DNA of 64,000 nucleotides from UMGS1889 sp900556055 (GCA_902463265.1 CABQEV010000009.1:12395-76394); one strand, 5' to 3'. Numbered from the stretch's first letter, positions 24,281-33,715 are shown. The notes: generated by a model not told the origin, from the sequence alone. Translations and numbers: made by a program.

Positions 24281-24300
24281 TTTCCGAAAGGAATGTTTCA

Positions 24301-24546
24301 ATGTTCAAAAATCTCTCCGGAAACGGCTCACATAATCTCTGCGGACAGAATGTAAAACGTCTGCGCCTTGAATATTCACCCAAAATGTCGCAAAGATGTC
24401 TTGCCGACAAGCTTCAGCTTATAGGCGTTGATGTTGACAAGAATGCCGTCCAGCGTATTGAATCGGGACAGAGGTTCGTCACGGATATCGAGCTTGCCGC
24501 TATTGCCGAAATATTTGGCGTTTCAGCCGATGATCTTCTGAAATAA
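24301..24546 (+). CDS. XRE-type helix-turn-helix regulator
   Basis: 81 residues, essentially one HTH domain: GQNVKRLRLEYSPKMSQRCL and a recognition segment DKNAVQRIESGQRFVTD, then ELAAIAEIFGVSADDLLK, the standard end of the fold. The ATG has AAAGGAATG before it. The size suggests a dimeric DNA-binding protein without a ligand domain, likely autoregulated through the operators just upstream. Confidence 0.88.
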   Translation: MFKNLSGNGSHNLCGQNVKRLRLEYSPKMSQRCLADKLQLIGVDVDKNAVQRIESGQRFVTDIELAAIAEIFGVSADDLLK

Positions 24547-24579
24547 ACTGCTTTGCAAATTGTGCATGGCAGTTTTTTC
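24546..24579 (+). terminator. Terminator of the HTH gene
   Basis: AACTGC (24546-24551) pairs with GCAGTT (24569-24574), with an inner TGCA/TGCA pairing, followed by TTTTTT. It overlaps the stop codon end. Confidence 0.75.
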
Positions 24580-24667
24580 TTTACATATCCGAAATAAAAT
24601 ACAAACAGAAATGTGATATAATTAAAAGATACTTTGGTTAAATTTTTCTTAGGAAGGATCGACTGAT

Positions 24668-26413
24668 ATGGCGAATAAAAAAGGTAATCTGCGGCGATTT
24701 CTGCCGTATTACAGGAAATATTCGGGACTTATCGTGCTTGACCTCGCCTGCGCAGCGATCACCTGCGTCTGTGAGATCGTTCTTCCGCTGATCGTCCGCT
24801 TCCTGACAAACATGGGGATCAACAACATCGACGGACTGACAGGCACACTTATTCTCAGGATCGCACTCATATATCTCGCAATGCGCGCCGCCGACTGCGC
24901 AGCTTACTTTTTCATGAGCAGCGTAGGACATATCACAGGCGCACGCATCGAAACCGATATGCGTTCCGACCTGTTTGCGCATCTCCAGAAGCTTTCATTT
25001 TCGTTTTACAGCGACACGAAGATAGGTCAGATAATGGCGAGGATAACCTCCGATCTGTTTGATGTCACCGAGTTTGCGCACCACTGCCCGGAGGAATTTT
25101 TCATTGCCGCACTGAAAATAATCTCGTCCTTTGCGATATTATGCACAATGAATGTCCCGCTGACAATTGTAATGTTCGCATCGGTGCCGATAATGCTCGT
25201 TATCTCCGTGAAATTCAACGGCAAAATGAGGAGCGTTTTCCGCAGCCAGAGGACTCAGCTGGGCGAGATAAATGCCCGCACGGAGGATTGTCTGCTTGGA
25301 ATAAGAGTGGTAAAATCGTTCGCTCGTGAGGATCGTGAGATCGAAAAATTTGAGGAGGACAACCGCAAATTTCTCGGCATCAAAAAGCGCAGCTACAAGT
25401 ACATGGGTGCTTTCAACTGCTCAACAAGGGCGTTTGACGGAATTATGTATATAATCGTCGTTGCGCTCGGCTCATGGTTCATGATGAAGCGTGAGATAAC
25501 CCCCGCAGACCTCACTGCTTACCTGCTCTATGCATCAACGCTGCTTGCGTCTATCCGCAGGATCGTTGAGTTCACCGAGCAGTTCCAGCGTGGAATGACG
25601 GGCATTGACCGATTCTTCGAGATAATGGATATCGAACCCAAGATAAAGGACAAAGAGAATGCTGTCGATATATCCGATGTCAAGGGCGATATCACCTTTG
25701 AGAATGTCAGCTTCCATTATTCGGACGATGAAAATCTCGTGCTTTCGGGCATTGATCTCAATATAAAGGCAGGCTCTCATGTCGCATTTGTCGGACAATC
25801 GGGCGGCGGAAAGACCACACTTTGCAGCCTTATCCCGAGATTTTACGATGTCACCGAAGGAAGGATAACGCTTGACGGGCGTGATATCCGTGACATAAAA
25901 ATAAAATCGCTCAGGAAAAATATCGGCGTTGTTCAGCAGGACGTTTATCTTTTCAGCGGAACTGTCCTTGAAAATATTGCATACGGCGCAGAAAATGCCG
26001 ACCGTGACAGCATAGTAAAAGCCGCCGAGCTTGCGGGTGCAGACGAGTTTATCCGCTCCCTCCCCGATGGCTATGATACCTATGTCGGTGAGCGTGGAGT
26101 GAAGCTTTCGGGCGGGCAGAAGCAAAGAATTTCCATCGCAAGAGTGTTCCTGAAAAATCCTCCCGTGCTTATACTGGACGAAGCGACATCTGCCCTTGAC
26201 AACGAGAGTGAATTCATAGTTCAGAAGTCGCTCGAACGCCTTGCCAAGGGACGCACAACGTTCACAGTAGCCCACAGGCTCACGACCATCAAAAATGCCG
26301 ACACGATCATAGTTCTGACGGAAAACGGCGTTGAGGAGCAGGGCACACATAAGCAGCTGCTGGAGAAAAACGGAATCTACAGCCGCCTTTACAGCGGATT
26401 TTCTTTGGATTGA
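24668..26413 (+). CDS. ABC exporter, fused membrane and ATPase domains
   Basis: 581 residues. Six membrane helices fill 15-310, then a nucleotide-binding domain: Walker A VGQSGGGKTTL (about 376), Q-loop VVQQDVYLFSG, signature LSGGQKQR, Walker B VLILDEATSALDN and switch His in VAHRLTT. This is the half-transporter layout of MsbA/LmrA-type exporters, which act as dimers. As a single gene it probably homodimerises to export a lipid, peptide or drug. AGGAAGGA precedes the ATG. The next gene starts 1 base after its stop. Confidence 0.93.
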   Translation: MANKKGNLRRFLPYYRKYSGLIVLDLACAAITCVCEIVLPLIVRFLTNMGINNIDGLTGTLILRIALIYLAMRAADCAAYFFMSSVGHITGARIETDMRSDLFAHLQKLSFSFYSDTKIGQIMARITSDLFDVTEFAHHCPEEFFIAALKIISSFAILCTMNVPLTIVMFASVPIMLVISVKFNGKMRSVFRSQRTQLGEINARTEDCLLGIRVVKSFAREDREIEKFEEDNRKFLGIKKRSYKYMGAFNCSTRAFDGIMYIIVVALGSWFMMKREITPADLTAYLLYASTLLASIRRIVEFTEQFQRGMTGIDRFFEIMDIEPKIKDKENAVDISDVKGDITFENVSFHYSDDENLVLSGIDLNIKAGSHVAFVGQSGGGKTTLCSLIPRFYDVTEGRITLDGRDIRDIKIKSLRKNIGVVQQDVYLFSGTVLENIAYGAENADRDSIVKAAELAGADEFIRSLPDGYDTYVGERGVKLSGGQKQRISIARVFLKNPPVLILDEATSALDNESEFIVQKSLERLAKGRTTFTVAHRLTTIKNADTIIVLTENGVEEQGTHKQLLEKNGIYSRLYSGFSLD

Positions 26414-26414
26414 G

Positions 26415-27386
26415 GTGAGCAGAACGGAAAGCCTGATATACAGCTTAAATGCTACAATGCCCGTATTTCTTGTGATCGTCATCGGTTATATCTTAAACCG
26501 CATGGGAATGTTCACGGACGGCTTTATCGCATCCGCAAACAAATTTATTTTCAACGTCTGCCTCCCGGTCATGGTTTTCGAGGACATGGCAGGAACGGAC
26601 ATCGTTGACGCTTTTGACGGCGCACTTGTCCTGTACAGCGCAGCCATCACGACCGCCGCATTTATTGTTATATGGATATGCGCACGGCTTTTCATCAAGG
26701 ACAGATCCATCATCGGCGCATTCGTTCAGGCGGGTTACAGAAGCTCAGTCGCCGTCATGGGATTTGCGTTCATGAAGAATATTTACGGCGATACGGGACT
26801 TATCCCGATGATAATTATCGGCTGCGTTCCGCTTTACAATATCTATGCCGTGACCGTCCTGACCTTTGAATCGGAGGATGCACAGAATGATCCCGACAAG
26901 AAAAACAAGATAAAAAAAGCAGCAGCCGGCATTGCGAAAAACCCGATAATCATCGGCATAATCACAGGCTGCATCGGCTCGCTAATTCACATTTACGACT
27001 ATATGCCGCAGATATGCTCAAAAACTCTCGGCAATCTCGCAGCCATTGCAACTCCCCTCTCGCTTATCGTCATCGGCGCATCGTTCGAGGGCAAAAAGGC
27101 GATCGCCAAGATCAAGCCAACCGCAGTCTGCTCAGCGATCAAGCTTATCGCAATGCCCGCAATTTTCCTTCCGCTCGCTATACTTCTCGGATTTCGCGGA
27201 AATGCGCTGGTCGCACTGACTATCATGCTCGGCTCGCCCACGACCCCATCCTGCTACATAATGGCGAAAAACATGAAAAACGACGGCGTTCTGACATCAA
27301 GCGTCATCGCCGCAACTACCCTGCTTTCATCAGTCACACTGACATTCTGGATATTCCTGATGAAATTTCTTGGGTATATCACATAA
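26415..27386 (+). CDS. AEC-family permease (auxin efflux carrier-type)
   Basis: 323 residues if it starts at the GTG at 26415, one base after the ABC gene stop, with GGA 5 bases upstream; family members begin shortly before the conserved SLNATMPVFLVIVIGYIL, which fits. About ten membrane helices are seen, with a central Lys-rich loop (DPDKKNKIKKAAAG) and the late motif LGSPTTPSCYIMA that matches the second half of AEC proteins. It transports small organic acids or similar in other bacteria. Coupling to the exporter gene suggests joint expression. Confidence 0.82.
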   Translation: MSRTESLIYSLNATMPVFLVIVIGYILNRMGMFTDGFIASANKFIFNVCLPVMVFEDMAGTDIVDAFDGALVLYSAAITTAAFIVIWICARLFIKDRSIIGAFVQAGYRSSVAVMGFAFMKNIYGDTGLIPMIIIGCVPLYNIYAVTVLTFESEDAQNDPDKKNKIKKAAAGIAKNPIIIGIITGCIGSLIHIYDYMPQICSKTLGNLAAIATPLSLIVIGASFEGKKAIAKIKPTAVCSAIKLIAMPAIFLPLAILLGFRGNALVALTIMLGSPTTPSCYIMAKNMKNDGVLTSSVIAATTLLSSVTLTFWIFLMKFLGYIT

Positions 27387-27387
27387 A

Positions 27388-27430
27388 AAACGGTTCGATA
27401 AGGATTTTCCCTATCGAACCGTTTTATTTT
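27388..27430. terminator. Bidirectional terminator between AEC and kinase-like genes
   Basis: AAACGGTTCGATA (27388-27400) pairs perfectly with TATCGAACCGTTT (27412-27424), with T-rich tracts at both ends. Confidence 0.9.
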
Positions 27431-29636
27431 ATTCGGACCATTTTGCTTCGGATACTGTTCCGTTTTTATCTTCGGTGTATTTCGTTCCGTCATATGTGAA
27501 AACAGCCTGACCGCCGTTTCCGCTCATTGTTATCTTCACACCGTCAACTGTGGAATTTGCAAGATCAGCATCACCGCAGAAGCTTCCGCCGCTGCATATC
27601 TTATCGTTTGATGCATCAGCACCAATGATAACATGCTTTTCTGTGCCGTAGCCGAGAATGTACTTGAAGTTTGTTACATTTCCGTTTGAGTATGCCTTGC
27701 CGTTATCCTTATCGTTTGATCCGCTGAAAAGATATTTTATATTTCCATCGTTATCAACATAGTAAAATGCAGTTGTTTTATATGCTCCGCCTGATTTGTC
27801 CGGCTGCTGATGCTCCGACAGCCAGCCGTAATAATCGAGATATACCGAAACGTAATATTCCGCTTCTCCGTCACCGTCAAAATCATCGGATATGTACGAA
27901 TACTGAGGTTCCATTGACGAAAAGCTTCCGCCGACAGTGGAAATCATTTCGTCCATTCTGACTGTAAATCCCGCAGAAAGGTCATTCGCAAGACGACCTC
28001 TGATCTCAAGCATATTTCCGACAGGCGGCTGCGAATTTACAGGGACTGCCGTGTTCCAGCTGAATACCATAGGCTGTGCCGTTTCGGCAGCCGATGTTTC
28101 AGCCGTTTCGGAAGGAAGCACGAACAATCTGATAGGCTCGTTCGGGGATTTTTCAGAGCCGGCTGCAGGCTCCTGTCTGTACACAACTCCCTGCTCCGCC
28201 TCGGGATCATTCAGCTCGATGACCATATATCTTATTCCCTCAGCATCAAGCTTTGTCTTTACTTCATCGACATTCATTCCCGTAAGCTCGGGGACGATAT
28301 CGATATCCGCAGATGTGGTTTCCGCAGAGGTTTCGGAGATCTCTGTTTCAGCTGTTTCAGTTTCTGATGATTCCGTTTCGCTGACGGTTATACTTACCTC
28401 AGTCTGTTCGGGGACTGTTTCCGCAGGCTGTGACGAACCGCCGAATATTCCGTTTGAATATGCGATGCCTACTGCCGCTGCTGCTGCGATAAGTATGCAC
28501 GCCAGCACTATAAGCGGTGCCTTGCTTTTCTTTTTCGCCGGCTGCTCATAGACCGTTTCGACAGGCTCGGGAGCTTTTTCCGCATGATGCTCGGCAGGCT
28601 TGACACTCTCATGAACAGGCTCGGAATGTTCTTCCTTTACAGGGATCTCTGACGGCTTTTCTTCAGCTTCTGTCGGCTTATCTTCAGCGGTCTCAGGCGG
28701 CATTTCATTGTTATAGAATGCATTGATAAGCACATCAACGCTGCTTATTCTCTTTGCGGGATCAAGCTTCATTCCGTCAAGCAGAGCCTTTTCGGCAGCT
28801 GCCGATATATCACAGAATTCCGTAGGCTTAACGAGATCGTCCATGCTCATTCTGTCGGTTGCTCTGGGCGGCTTTTTGCCTGTTATCATGCGGTAAATAA
28901 GTGCGCAGACGGAATAAACATCGGTCCATATGCCGACCCTTCCGCTTTCACGGTACTGTTCAGGTGCGGCATATCCCGATGACAGATTTTTTGTTCCGTT
29001 TGCCGAACGCACAGAGGCAAATCCGAATACAACAAGCTCCTCATCAAATGTATAGAAAACATGCTCGGGATCAAGAGCCTTGTGGATTATCCCAAGCTTA
29101 TGTATCTCGGAAAGTGACACAAGCACGGGCTTCATAAGCTCAAACGCTGTTTCGGGATCTATTTTTCCGCCGTTATCGTCAAGATAGTTTTCAAGCTTCA
29201 CACCCTCTGCATATTCGGTGACGGTATAGAATGTACCGTTCTCGCAGAAGAAGTCCAGAGTACGCATAACACCGCCTTCAAGCTTGCAGTTTACAAGCAG
29301 CTTTGCGGTCTTTTCAGCGTCCGCTATGTTCTCTTTGTACGCATCAGCTTTCTCAGCCAAAGGAACAACGCTCTTTCCGTCAGCCGCCCTTTCGGCGATA
29401 TCTGCGGGGAAATATTCTCTGACTGTGCATCTTTTTGCAGTGCTGTCATCAACAGCGGAATATGTTATGCATGATCCGTCCTCAGCCATTGAACATCCGA
29501 GCTTATAATGACCGCCAACGACTGTCAGAAGCGGCAGCGAATGCGGAGTCGGCACATAGCTTTCGGGATTGAATCCGCAGTAAGGACAAAACTTTTTTCC
29601 ATCTATATTCTGAAGACATGAAGGGCATAAATTCAT
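27429..29636 (-). CDS. Receptor-like pseudokinase with zinc ribbon and PASTA domain
   Basis: 735 residues. A zinc ribbon (CPSC...CPYC, 4-20) is followed by a protein-kinase fold (about 45-305), one membrane helix (about 372-392), a PASTA domain (about 450-520) and an extracytoplasmic C-terminus with DFDGDGEAEYY. The fold is clear from VREYFPADIAER, AAPEQY (224-228) and WTDVYSVCALIYRMITG. The catalytic residues are lost: the VAIK Lys is Arg73, HRD reads HKA (185-187) and the DFG segment reads GFA. It therefore probably binds rather than phosphorylates. The ATG at 29636 has AAAGGA 11 bases upstream; a TTG at 29642 at closer spacing is possible. Its ligand may be muropeptide, as for other PASTA proteins. 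Confidence 0.88.
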   Translation of the reverse strand: MNLCPSCLQNIDGKKFCPYCGFNPESYVPTPHSLPLLTVVGGHYKLGCSMAEDGSCITYSAVDDSTAKRCTVREYFPADIAERAADGKSVVPLAEKADAYKENIADAEKTAKLLVNCKLEGGVMRTLDFFCENGTFYTVTEYAEGVKLENYLDDNGGKIDPETAFELMKPVLVSLSEIHKLGIIHKALDPEHVFYTFDEELVVFGFASVRSANGTKNLSSGYAAPEQYRESGRVGIWTDVYSVCALIYRMITGKKPPRATDRMSMDDLVKPTEFCDISAAAEKALLDGMKLDPAKRISSVDVLINAFYNNEMPPETAEDKPTEAEEKPSEIPVKEEHSEPVHESVKPAEHHAEKAPEPVETVYEQPAKKKSKAPLIVLACILIAAAAAVGIAYSNGIFGGSSQPAETVPEQTEVSITVSETESSETETAETEISETSAETTSADIDIVPELTGMNVDEVKTKLDAEGIRYMVIELNDPEAEQGVVYRQEPAAGSEKSPNEPIRLFVLPSETAETSAAETAQPMVFSWNTAVPVNSQPPVGNMLEIRGRLANDLSAGFTVRMDEMISTVGGSFSSMEPQYSYISDDFDGDGEAEYYVSVYLDYYGWLSEHQQPDKSGGAYKTTAFYYVDNDGNIKYLFSGSNDKDNGKAYSNGNVTNFKYILGYGTEKHVIIGADASNDKICSGGSFCGDADLANSTVDGVKITMSGNGGQAVFTYDGTKYTEDKNGTVSEAKWSE

Positions 29637-29752
29637 TGACAAGCACGTCCTTTCCGGTTGGCAAAATGCCGTATTTACGTGAAGTAATCCGTTACATTTT
29701 AAATTTTACCACATCTATCACCAAATGTCAATTACAAAAAAATTAAACAATT

Positions 29753-30781
29753 TTATGAAATAAACATTGCATCTCCGAAGCTGAAAAATCTGTATTTTTC
29801 CTCAACTGCGACCTTATATGCGTTCATCGTATTTTCATATCCCATAAATGCGGAAACAAGCATGATAAGTGTGCTTTCGGGGAGATGAAAATTCGTGATA
29901 AGTCCGTCGATGACCTTGAATTCATAGCCGGGATAAATGAAAATGTCGGTATAGCCGCTGCGCTCGGATATTTCTCCGAAGAATGTGCCGACGCTTTCAA
30001 GTGTCCTGCATGATGTCGTTCCGACAGCTATGACGCGTCCGCCCTCGGCTTTTGTCTTGTTTATGAGATCTGCGGTCTCCTGCGGCAGCCAGTAATGCTC
30101 GCTGTGCATCTTATGCTGCATAACATCGTCCTCCTTGACGGGACGGAATGTTCCGAGTCCGACGTGGAGCGTGACATAAGCGATATTCACACCCATAGCG
30201 CGTATCCCGTCAAGCATCTCGGGAGTAAAATGCAGACCTGCCGTGGGTGCTGCGGCAGAGCCAAGCTCTTTTGAATATACAGTCTGATAACGCTCCTTGT
30301 TTTCGAGCTTTGCGGTAATGTACGGCGGGAGCGGCATCTGTCCGATCTCCTCAAGGACAGCAAAGAAATTGCCCTCACATTCAAATTTGGCAAGTCTGTT
30401 TCCGTCATTAACAGTTTCAAGTATCTCAGCTTTCAGTTTTCCGTTGCCAAAGGAAAAACGTGTTCCCGGCTTTGCCTTTTTTCCGGGACGGACAAGTATT
30501 TCCCAAAGCTTGTCGCCCTTCTGTTCAAGAAGCAAAAACTCGATAAATGCGCCGGTTCCCTCCTTTTCGCCGTAAAGACGTGCGGGCAGAACACGGGAAT
30601 CATTCAGAACGAGCAGGTCACCTTTTCTGAGATTTTCGCATAGATTATAAAAATGCTTGTGAGTGATCTCACCGCTCTTCCTGTCAACACACATGAGCCT
30701 TGATGCATTTCTCGGTTCAACAGGTGTCTGAGCAATAAGCTCTTCCGGCAGATCATAATAGAAATCGGATTTTTTCATCAT
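29753..30781 (-). CDS. queA: S-adenosylmethionine:tRNA ribosyltransferase-isomerase
   Basis: 342 residues, normal for QueA, which makes epoxyqueuosine in tRNA anticodons by transferring ribose from SAM. Family motifs include DFYYDLPEELIAQTP near the start, LVLNDSRVLPARLYG, TAAPTAGLHFTP (here SAAAPTAGLHFTPE) and ITNFHLPESTLIMLVSAF near the end. The start at 30781 is chosen because AGGGA lies 9 bases upstream; the ATG at 30790 overlaps that site. No other queuosine genes lie close by. Confidence 0.96.
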   Translation of the reverse strand: MMKKSDFYYDLPEELIAQTPVEPRNASRLMCVDRKSGEITHKHFYNLCENLRKGDLLVLNDSRVLPARLYGEKEGTGAFIEFLLLEQKGDKLWEILVRPGKKAKPGTRFSFGNGKLKAEILETVNDGNRLAKFECEGNFFAVLEEIGQMPLPPYITAKLENKERYQTVYSKELGSAAAPTAGLHFTPEMLDGIRAMGVNIAYVTLHVGLGTFRPVKEDDVMQHKMHSEHYWLPQETADLINKTKAEGGRVIAVGTTSCRTLESVGTFFGEISERSGYTDIFIYPGYEFKVIDGLITNFHLPESTLIMLVSAFMGYENTMNAYKVAVEEKYRFFSFGDAMFIS

Positions 30782-30839
30782 TGTAAACATTCCCTTTATT
30801 TAAAATTTTTAGTTTCCTGAATTTTTTTGCATAAACCTC

Positions 30840-30868
30840 TTGACATATATTCAAAAAGATGCTAATAT
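30840..30868 (+). promoter_or_regulatory. Promoter of the lysine-riboswitch dap operon
   Basis: TTGACA (30840-30845), 17 bases, TAATAT (30863-30868), 11 bases before the riboswitch. Confidence 0.8.
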
Positions 30869-30879
30869 AAACTTAATCA

Positions 30880-31061
30880 GATAGAGGTGCGGTAAAGATA
30901 AGTAGTTCCGAACAGGCAGCCCTGCCGATCATGTCGGAAGCAAAAGGCAATACCGCCGAAGGATACGGCTTAACGGGCGGGCTGTAATTCTGGTTGCATA
31001 TTTAAGAGATATGTAATTGTCATCATACTTATGCCTTAGCCGCATATGATGGAGAGCTATC
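30880..31061 (+). ncRNA. Lysine riboswitch aptamer (L box)
   Basis: The segment holds the conserved L-box pieces in order: AGAGGTGCGG, AAGATAAGTA, GGAAGCAAAAGGCAATACCG (with CCGCCGAAGG following), GGGCGGGCTG, TCTGGTTGC and GGAGAGCTAT. The outer P1 helix pairs GATAG (30880-30884) with CTATC (31057-31061). It lies between a consensus promoter and the asd-dapA-dapB genes, exactly the genes this riboswitch family controls. High lysine should favour the terminator at 31122. Confidence 0.93.
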
Positions 31062-31121
31062 GACATATTATTATACATTATAATAATCCATATGTCAATA
31101 TTTCTGTTGCGTTGTATGATG

Positions 31122-31158
31122 ATCGGCTGAAAAAATTTTTTCACGCCGATTTTTTATT
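31122..31158 (+). terminator. Expression-platform terminator of the lysine riboswitch
   Basis: ATCGGC (31122-31127) pairs with GCCGAT (31145-31150) with an A/T extension inside, followed by TTTTTATTT. It lies 43 bases before the asd start. Confidence 0.85.
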
Positions 31159-31200
31159 TGATGAAATTTCAGGCATATGCCAAAAGGAGAAATGATTGAA

Positions 31201-32283
31201 ATGAAGCAGTATAATGTCGGTATTATCGGAGCAACGGGTATGGTGGGACAGCGTTTTTCCCTCCTTCTCGCAGAGCACCCCTGGTTCAACGTAAAAGTGC
31301 TTGCAGCATCACCCAGAAGCGCAGGCAAGCGCTATGAGGACGCAGTAGGCGCAAAGTGGGCTATGACACAGCCTATCCCCGAAAAGTTTAAGGACATGGT
31401 CGTTATGGATGCAACCGCAGACATCGAAAAGATCGCATCTCAGGTCGATTTCGTTTTCTGCGCAGTAGATATGAAGAAGGACGAGATCAAGGCTCTTGAA
31501 GAGCGTTATGCAAAGGCTGAATGCCCTGTTGTTTCCAACAACTCCGCTCACAGAGCTACTCCCGATGTTCCGATGGTAGTTCCCGAGATCAACCCCGAGC
31601 ACATTGAGATCATCAAGGCTCAGAGAGAAAGACTCGGCACAAAGCGCGGATTTATCGCAGTTAAGTCCAACTGCTCACTCCAGAGCTATGTTCCCGCTCT
31701 TAACGCTCTGAAGGACGCTTACGGCATCAAGCAGGCTATGGTCTGCACATATCAGGCTATCTCGGGCGCAGGCAAGACATTCGAGACAATGCCTGAAATA
31801 ATCGACAATGTTATCCCCTATATCGGCGGCGAGGAAGAGAAGTCCGAGCAGGAGCCTCTTAAGATCTGGGGTCACATCGAGGGCAATAAGATCGTCAATG
31901 CAGACGGTCCCAAGATCTCCTCACAGTGCCTGAGAGTTCCCGTTTCCGACGGTCATACAGCTGCTATCTTCGTTCAGTTTGACAAGAAGCCTTCCAAGGA
32001 AGAGATAATCAGTGCTTGGAGAAATTACAGCGGCGTTCCTCAGGAGCTTGAACTTCCCTCCGCTCCCAAGCAGTTCCTCCACTATTTTGAAGAGGATAAC
32101 CGTCCTCAGGCTAAGCTGGACAGAAACCTTGAAAACGGCATGGCTATCTCCATCGGCCGTCTGAGAGATGACATCATCTGGGACTACAAGTTCGTATGCC
32201 TCTCCCACAACACACTGAGAGGTGCAGCAGGCGGTGCTGTCCTGATGGCTGAGCTTCTCGCTGCAAAGGGTTACTTTGACTGA
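31201..32283 (+). CDS. asd: Aspartate-semialdehyde dehydrogenase
   Basis: 360 residues from the ATG at 31201, which has AAGGAGA 10 bases upstream; earlier in-frame ATGs overlap that site. NADP-binding loop GATGMVGQ (10-17), active-site Cys158 in VKSNCSLQ and a basic/His segment VPVSDGHTAA mark it as the archaeal/fungal-type branch, consistent with its length. It makes aspartate semialdehyde for lysine, threonine and methionine. First gene of the riboswitch-controlled operon; its stop overlaps the next ATG by one base. Confidence 0.95.
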   Translation: MKQYNVGIIGATGMVGQRFSLLLAEHPWFNVKVLAASPRSAGKRYEDAVGAKWAMTQPIPEKFKDMVVMDATADIEKIASQVDFVFCAVDMKKDEIKALEERYAKAECPVVSNNSAHRATPDVPMVVPEINPEHIEIIKAQRERLGTKRGFIAVKSNCSLQSYVPALNALKDAYGIKQAMVCTYQAISGAGKTFETMPEIIDNVIPYIGGEEEKSEQEPLKIWGHIEGNKIVNADGPKISSQCLRVPVSDGHTAAIFVQFDKKPSKEEIISAWRNYSGVPQELELPSAPKQFLHYFEEDNRPQAKLDRNLENGMAISIGRLRDDIIWDYKFVCLSHNTLRGAAGGAVLMAELLAAKGYFD

Positions 32284-32741
32284 TGAGCATCACACTCAGA
32301 AAAGGTACGGATAAGGATGCAGAGCTTATTATCTGCTATCTCAAAAAGCTTGCCGAATTTGAAAAAATGAGTGACAAATGCAATATCACTCCCGATGCGC
32401 TCATTAAGCTACTGAACGAGGAAAACGGTCTATGCACGCTTATCGCTGAGCAGGACGGCTCCCCCGTCGGAATGATGGCTTATTATTTCTACAAGATCGC
32501 AACATTTTCCGGTAAGCACGTTATGTATATCGAAGATATCTACATTGACGAAAATATGCGCGGAAACGGCATAGGAAGCATGTTTTTCGATACCGCAAAG
32601 CGTATAGCCGCCGAAAAGGACTGCGCACGCCTTGAATGGAAATGCCTTGACTGGAATCACCCGGCAAGATGCTTTTACAACAAGATCGGCGGAAGCTGCG
32701 CACCGGACGGCTGGCTTACATACACAATTGATCTCAAATGA
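32283..32741 (+). CDS. GNAT-family N-acetyltransferase in the dap operon
   Basis: 152 residues. The acetyl-CoA motif is IDENMRGNGIGSMFFD (about 86-101), then LEWKCLDWNHPARCFYNKIGG, typical of spermidine/diamine-type GNAT enzymes (SAT family): the W-N-x-x-A-x-x-F-Y segment is their hallmark. TGATG coupling to asd ties it to the lysine operon, so its substrate may be an amino acid or diamine made there. This substrate idea is inference. No acetylated DAP pathway gene (dapD, dapH) accompanies it. Confidence 0.85.
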   Translation: MSITLRKGTDKDAELIICYLKKLAEFEKMSDKCNITPDALIKLLNEENGLCTLIAEQDGSPVGMMAYYFYKIATFSGKHVMYIEDIYIDENMRGNGIGSMFFDTAKRIAAEKDCARLEWKCLDWNHPARCFYNKIGGSCAPDGWLTYTIDLK

Positions 32742-32772
32742 TAATATTATCTGATTGAAAGGATCGATTTTT

Positions 32773-33663
32773 ATGAAGAATACAATCTTTACAGGAGCAG
32801 GCGTTGCTATCGTCACTCCTATGAATGCTGACGGCTCCATCAACTATGAGCAGTTCGGCAAGAATATTGATTTCCAGATCGAAAACGGTACAGATGCTAT
32901 CATCGTATGCGGCACAACAGGCGAATCATCTACAATGACTGATGAAGAGCATATCGAGTGCATCCGCTACTGCGTAAAGAGAACTGCAAAGAGAGTTCCC
33001 GTTATCGCAGGCACAGGAAGCAATGATACTGCATATGCTGTTGCTCTTTCCAAGGAAGCTGAAGCTGCAGGCGTTGACGCTCTGCTCGTTGTAACTCCTT
33101 ACTATAACAAGGCTTCTCAAAGAGGTCTTGTCGCTCACTTCACTGCTATCGCTGACGCTGTAAATATTCCTATCATTCTTTACAATATCCCCGGAAGAAC
33201 AGGCGTAAGCATGGCTGTTGACACTATCAAGACACTTTCCGAGCACAAGAACATCTGCGCTGTCAAGGAAGCTAGCGGAAACATCAGCTTTGCTGCTAAG
33301 CTTATCGCTGCATGCGGCGACAAGATCGACGTTTACAGCGGCAACGATGATATGATCGTTCCTCTTATGTCTCTTGGCGCAAAGGGCGTTATCTCCGTTC
33401 TTTCCAACGTTATGCCGAAGGAAACTCACGATATGTGCCAATACTGCCTCGACAACAATTTTGCAGAGGCTCAGAAGCTGCAGATCGGTCTGCTTGAACT
33501 TATCAACAACCTGTTTATAGATGTAAATCCTATCCCCGTAAAGGAAGCTATGAACCTTTGCGGAATGAACGCAGGCGTTCTCAGAATGCCTCTTATGGAA
33601 ATGACTGATGCAAACAAGGAGACCCTCAAGGCTTCCCTCAAGAAAGTCGGTCTTGTTAAGTAA
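32773..33663 (+). CDS. dapA: 4-hydroxy-tetrahydrodipicolinate synthase
   Basis: 296 residues from the ATG at 32773 (AAAGGATC site). Conserved motifs: GTTGESSTM (47-55), TPYYNK (108-113), YNIPGRTG (137-144) and the Schiff-base Lys165 in CAVKEAS. It condenses pyruvate and aspartate semialdehyde in lysine/DAP synthesis. Codon use is biased toward highly expressed codons. It follows the GNAT gene by 31 bases and precedes dapB. Confidence 0.97.
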   Translation: MKNTIFTGAGVAIVTPMNADGSINYEQFGKNIDFQIENGTDAIIVCGTTGESSTMTDEEHIECIRYCVKRTAKRVPVIAGTGSNDTAYAVALSKEAEAAGVDALLVVTPYYNKASQRGLVAHFTAIADAVNIPIILYNIPGRTGVSMAVDTIKTLSEHKNICAVKEASGNISFAAKLIAACGDKIDVYSGNDDMIVPLMSLGAKGVISVLSNVMPKETHDMCQYCLDNNFAEAQKLQIGLLELINNLFIDVNPIPVKEAMNLCGMNAGVLRMPLMEMTDANKETLKASLKKVGLVK

Positions 33664-33682
33664 TTTACATCTGACATGATCC

Positions 33683-33715
33683 TGCCCTGCTTCGCAAAAC
33701 GGAGCGGGGCATTTT
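33683..33715 (+). terminator. Weak terminator or processing hairpin between dapA and dapB
   Basis: TGCCCTGCTT and GAGCGGGGCA form a 10-base stem with a G-T pair, followed by only TTTT. It may lower dapB expression relative to dapA rather than end the operon. Confidence 0.55.

Noticed and set aside
25535..26482. 315-codon minus-strand frame opposite the ABC exporter
   Set aside because: The exporter motifs are certain on the plus strand; the antisense frame has no recognisable protein features.
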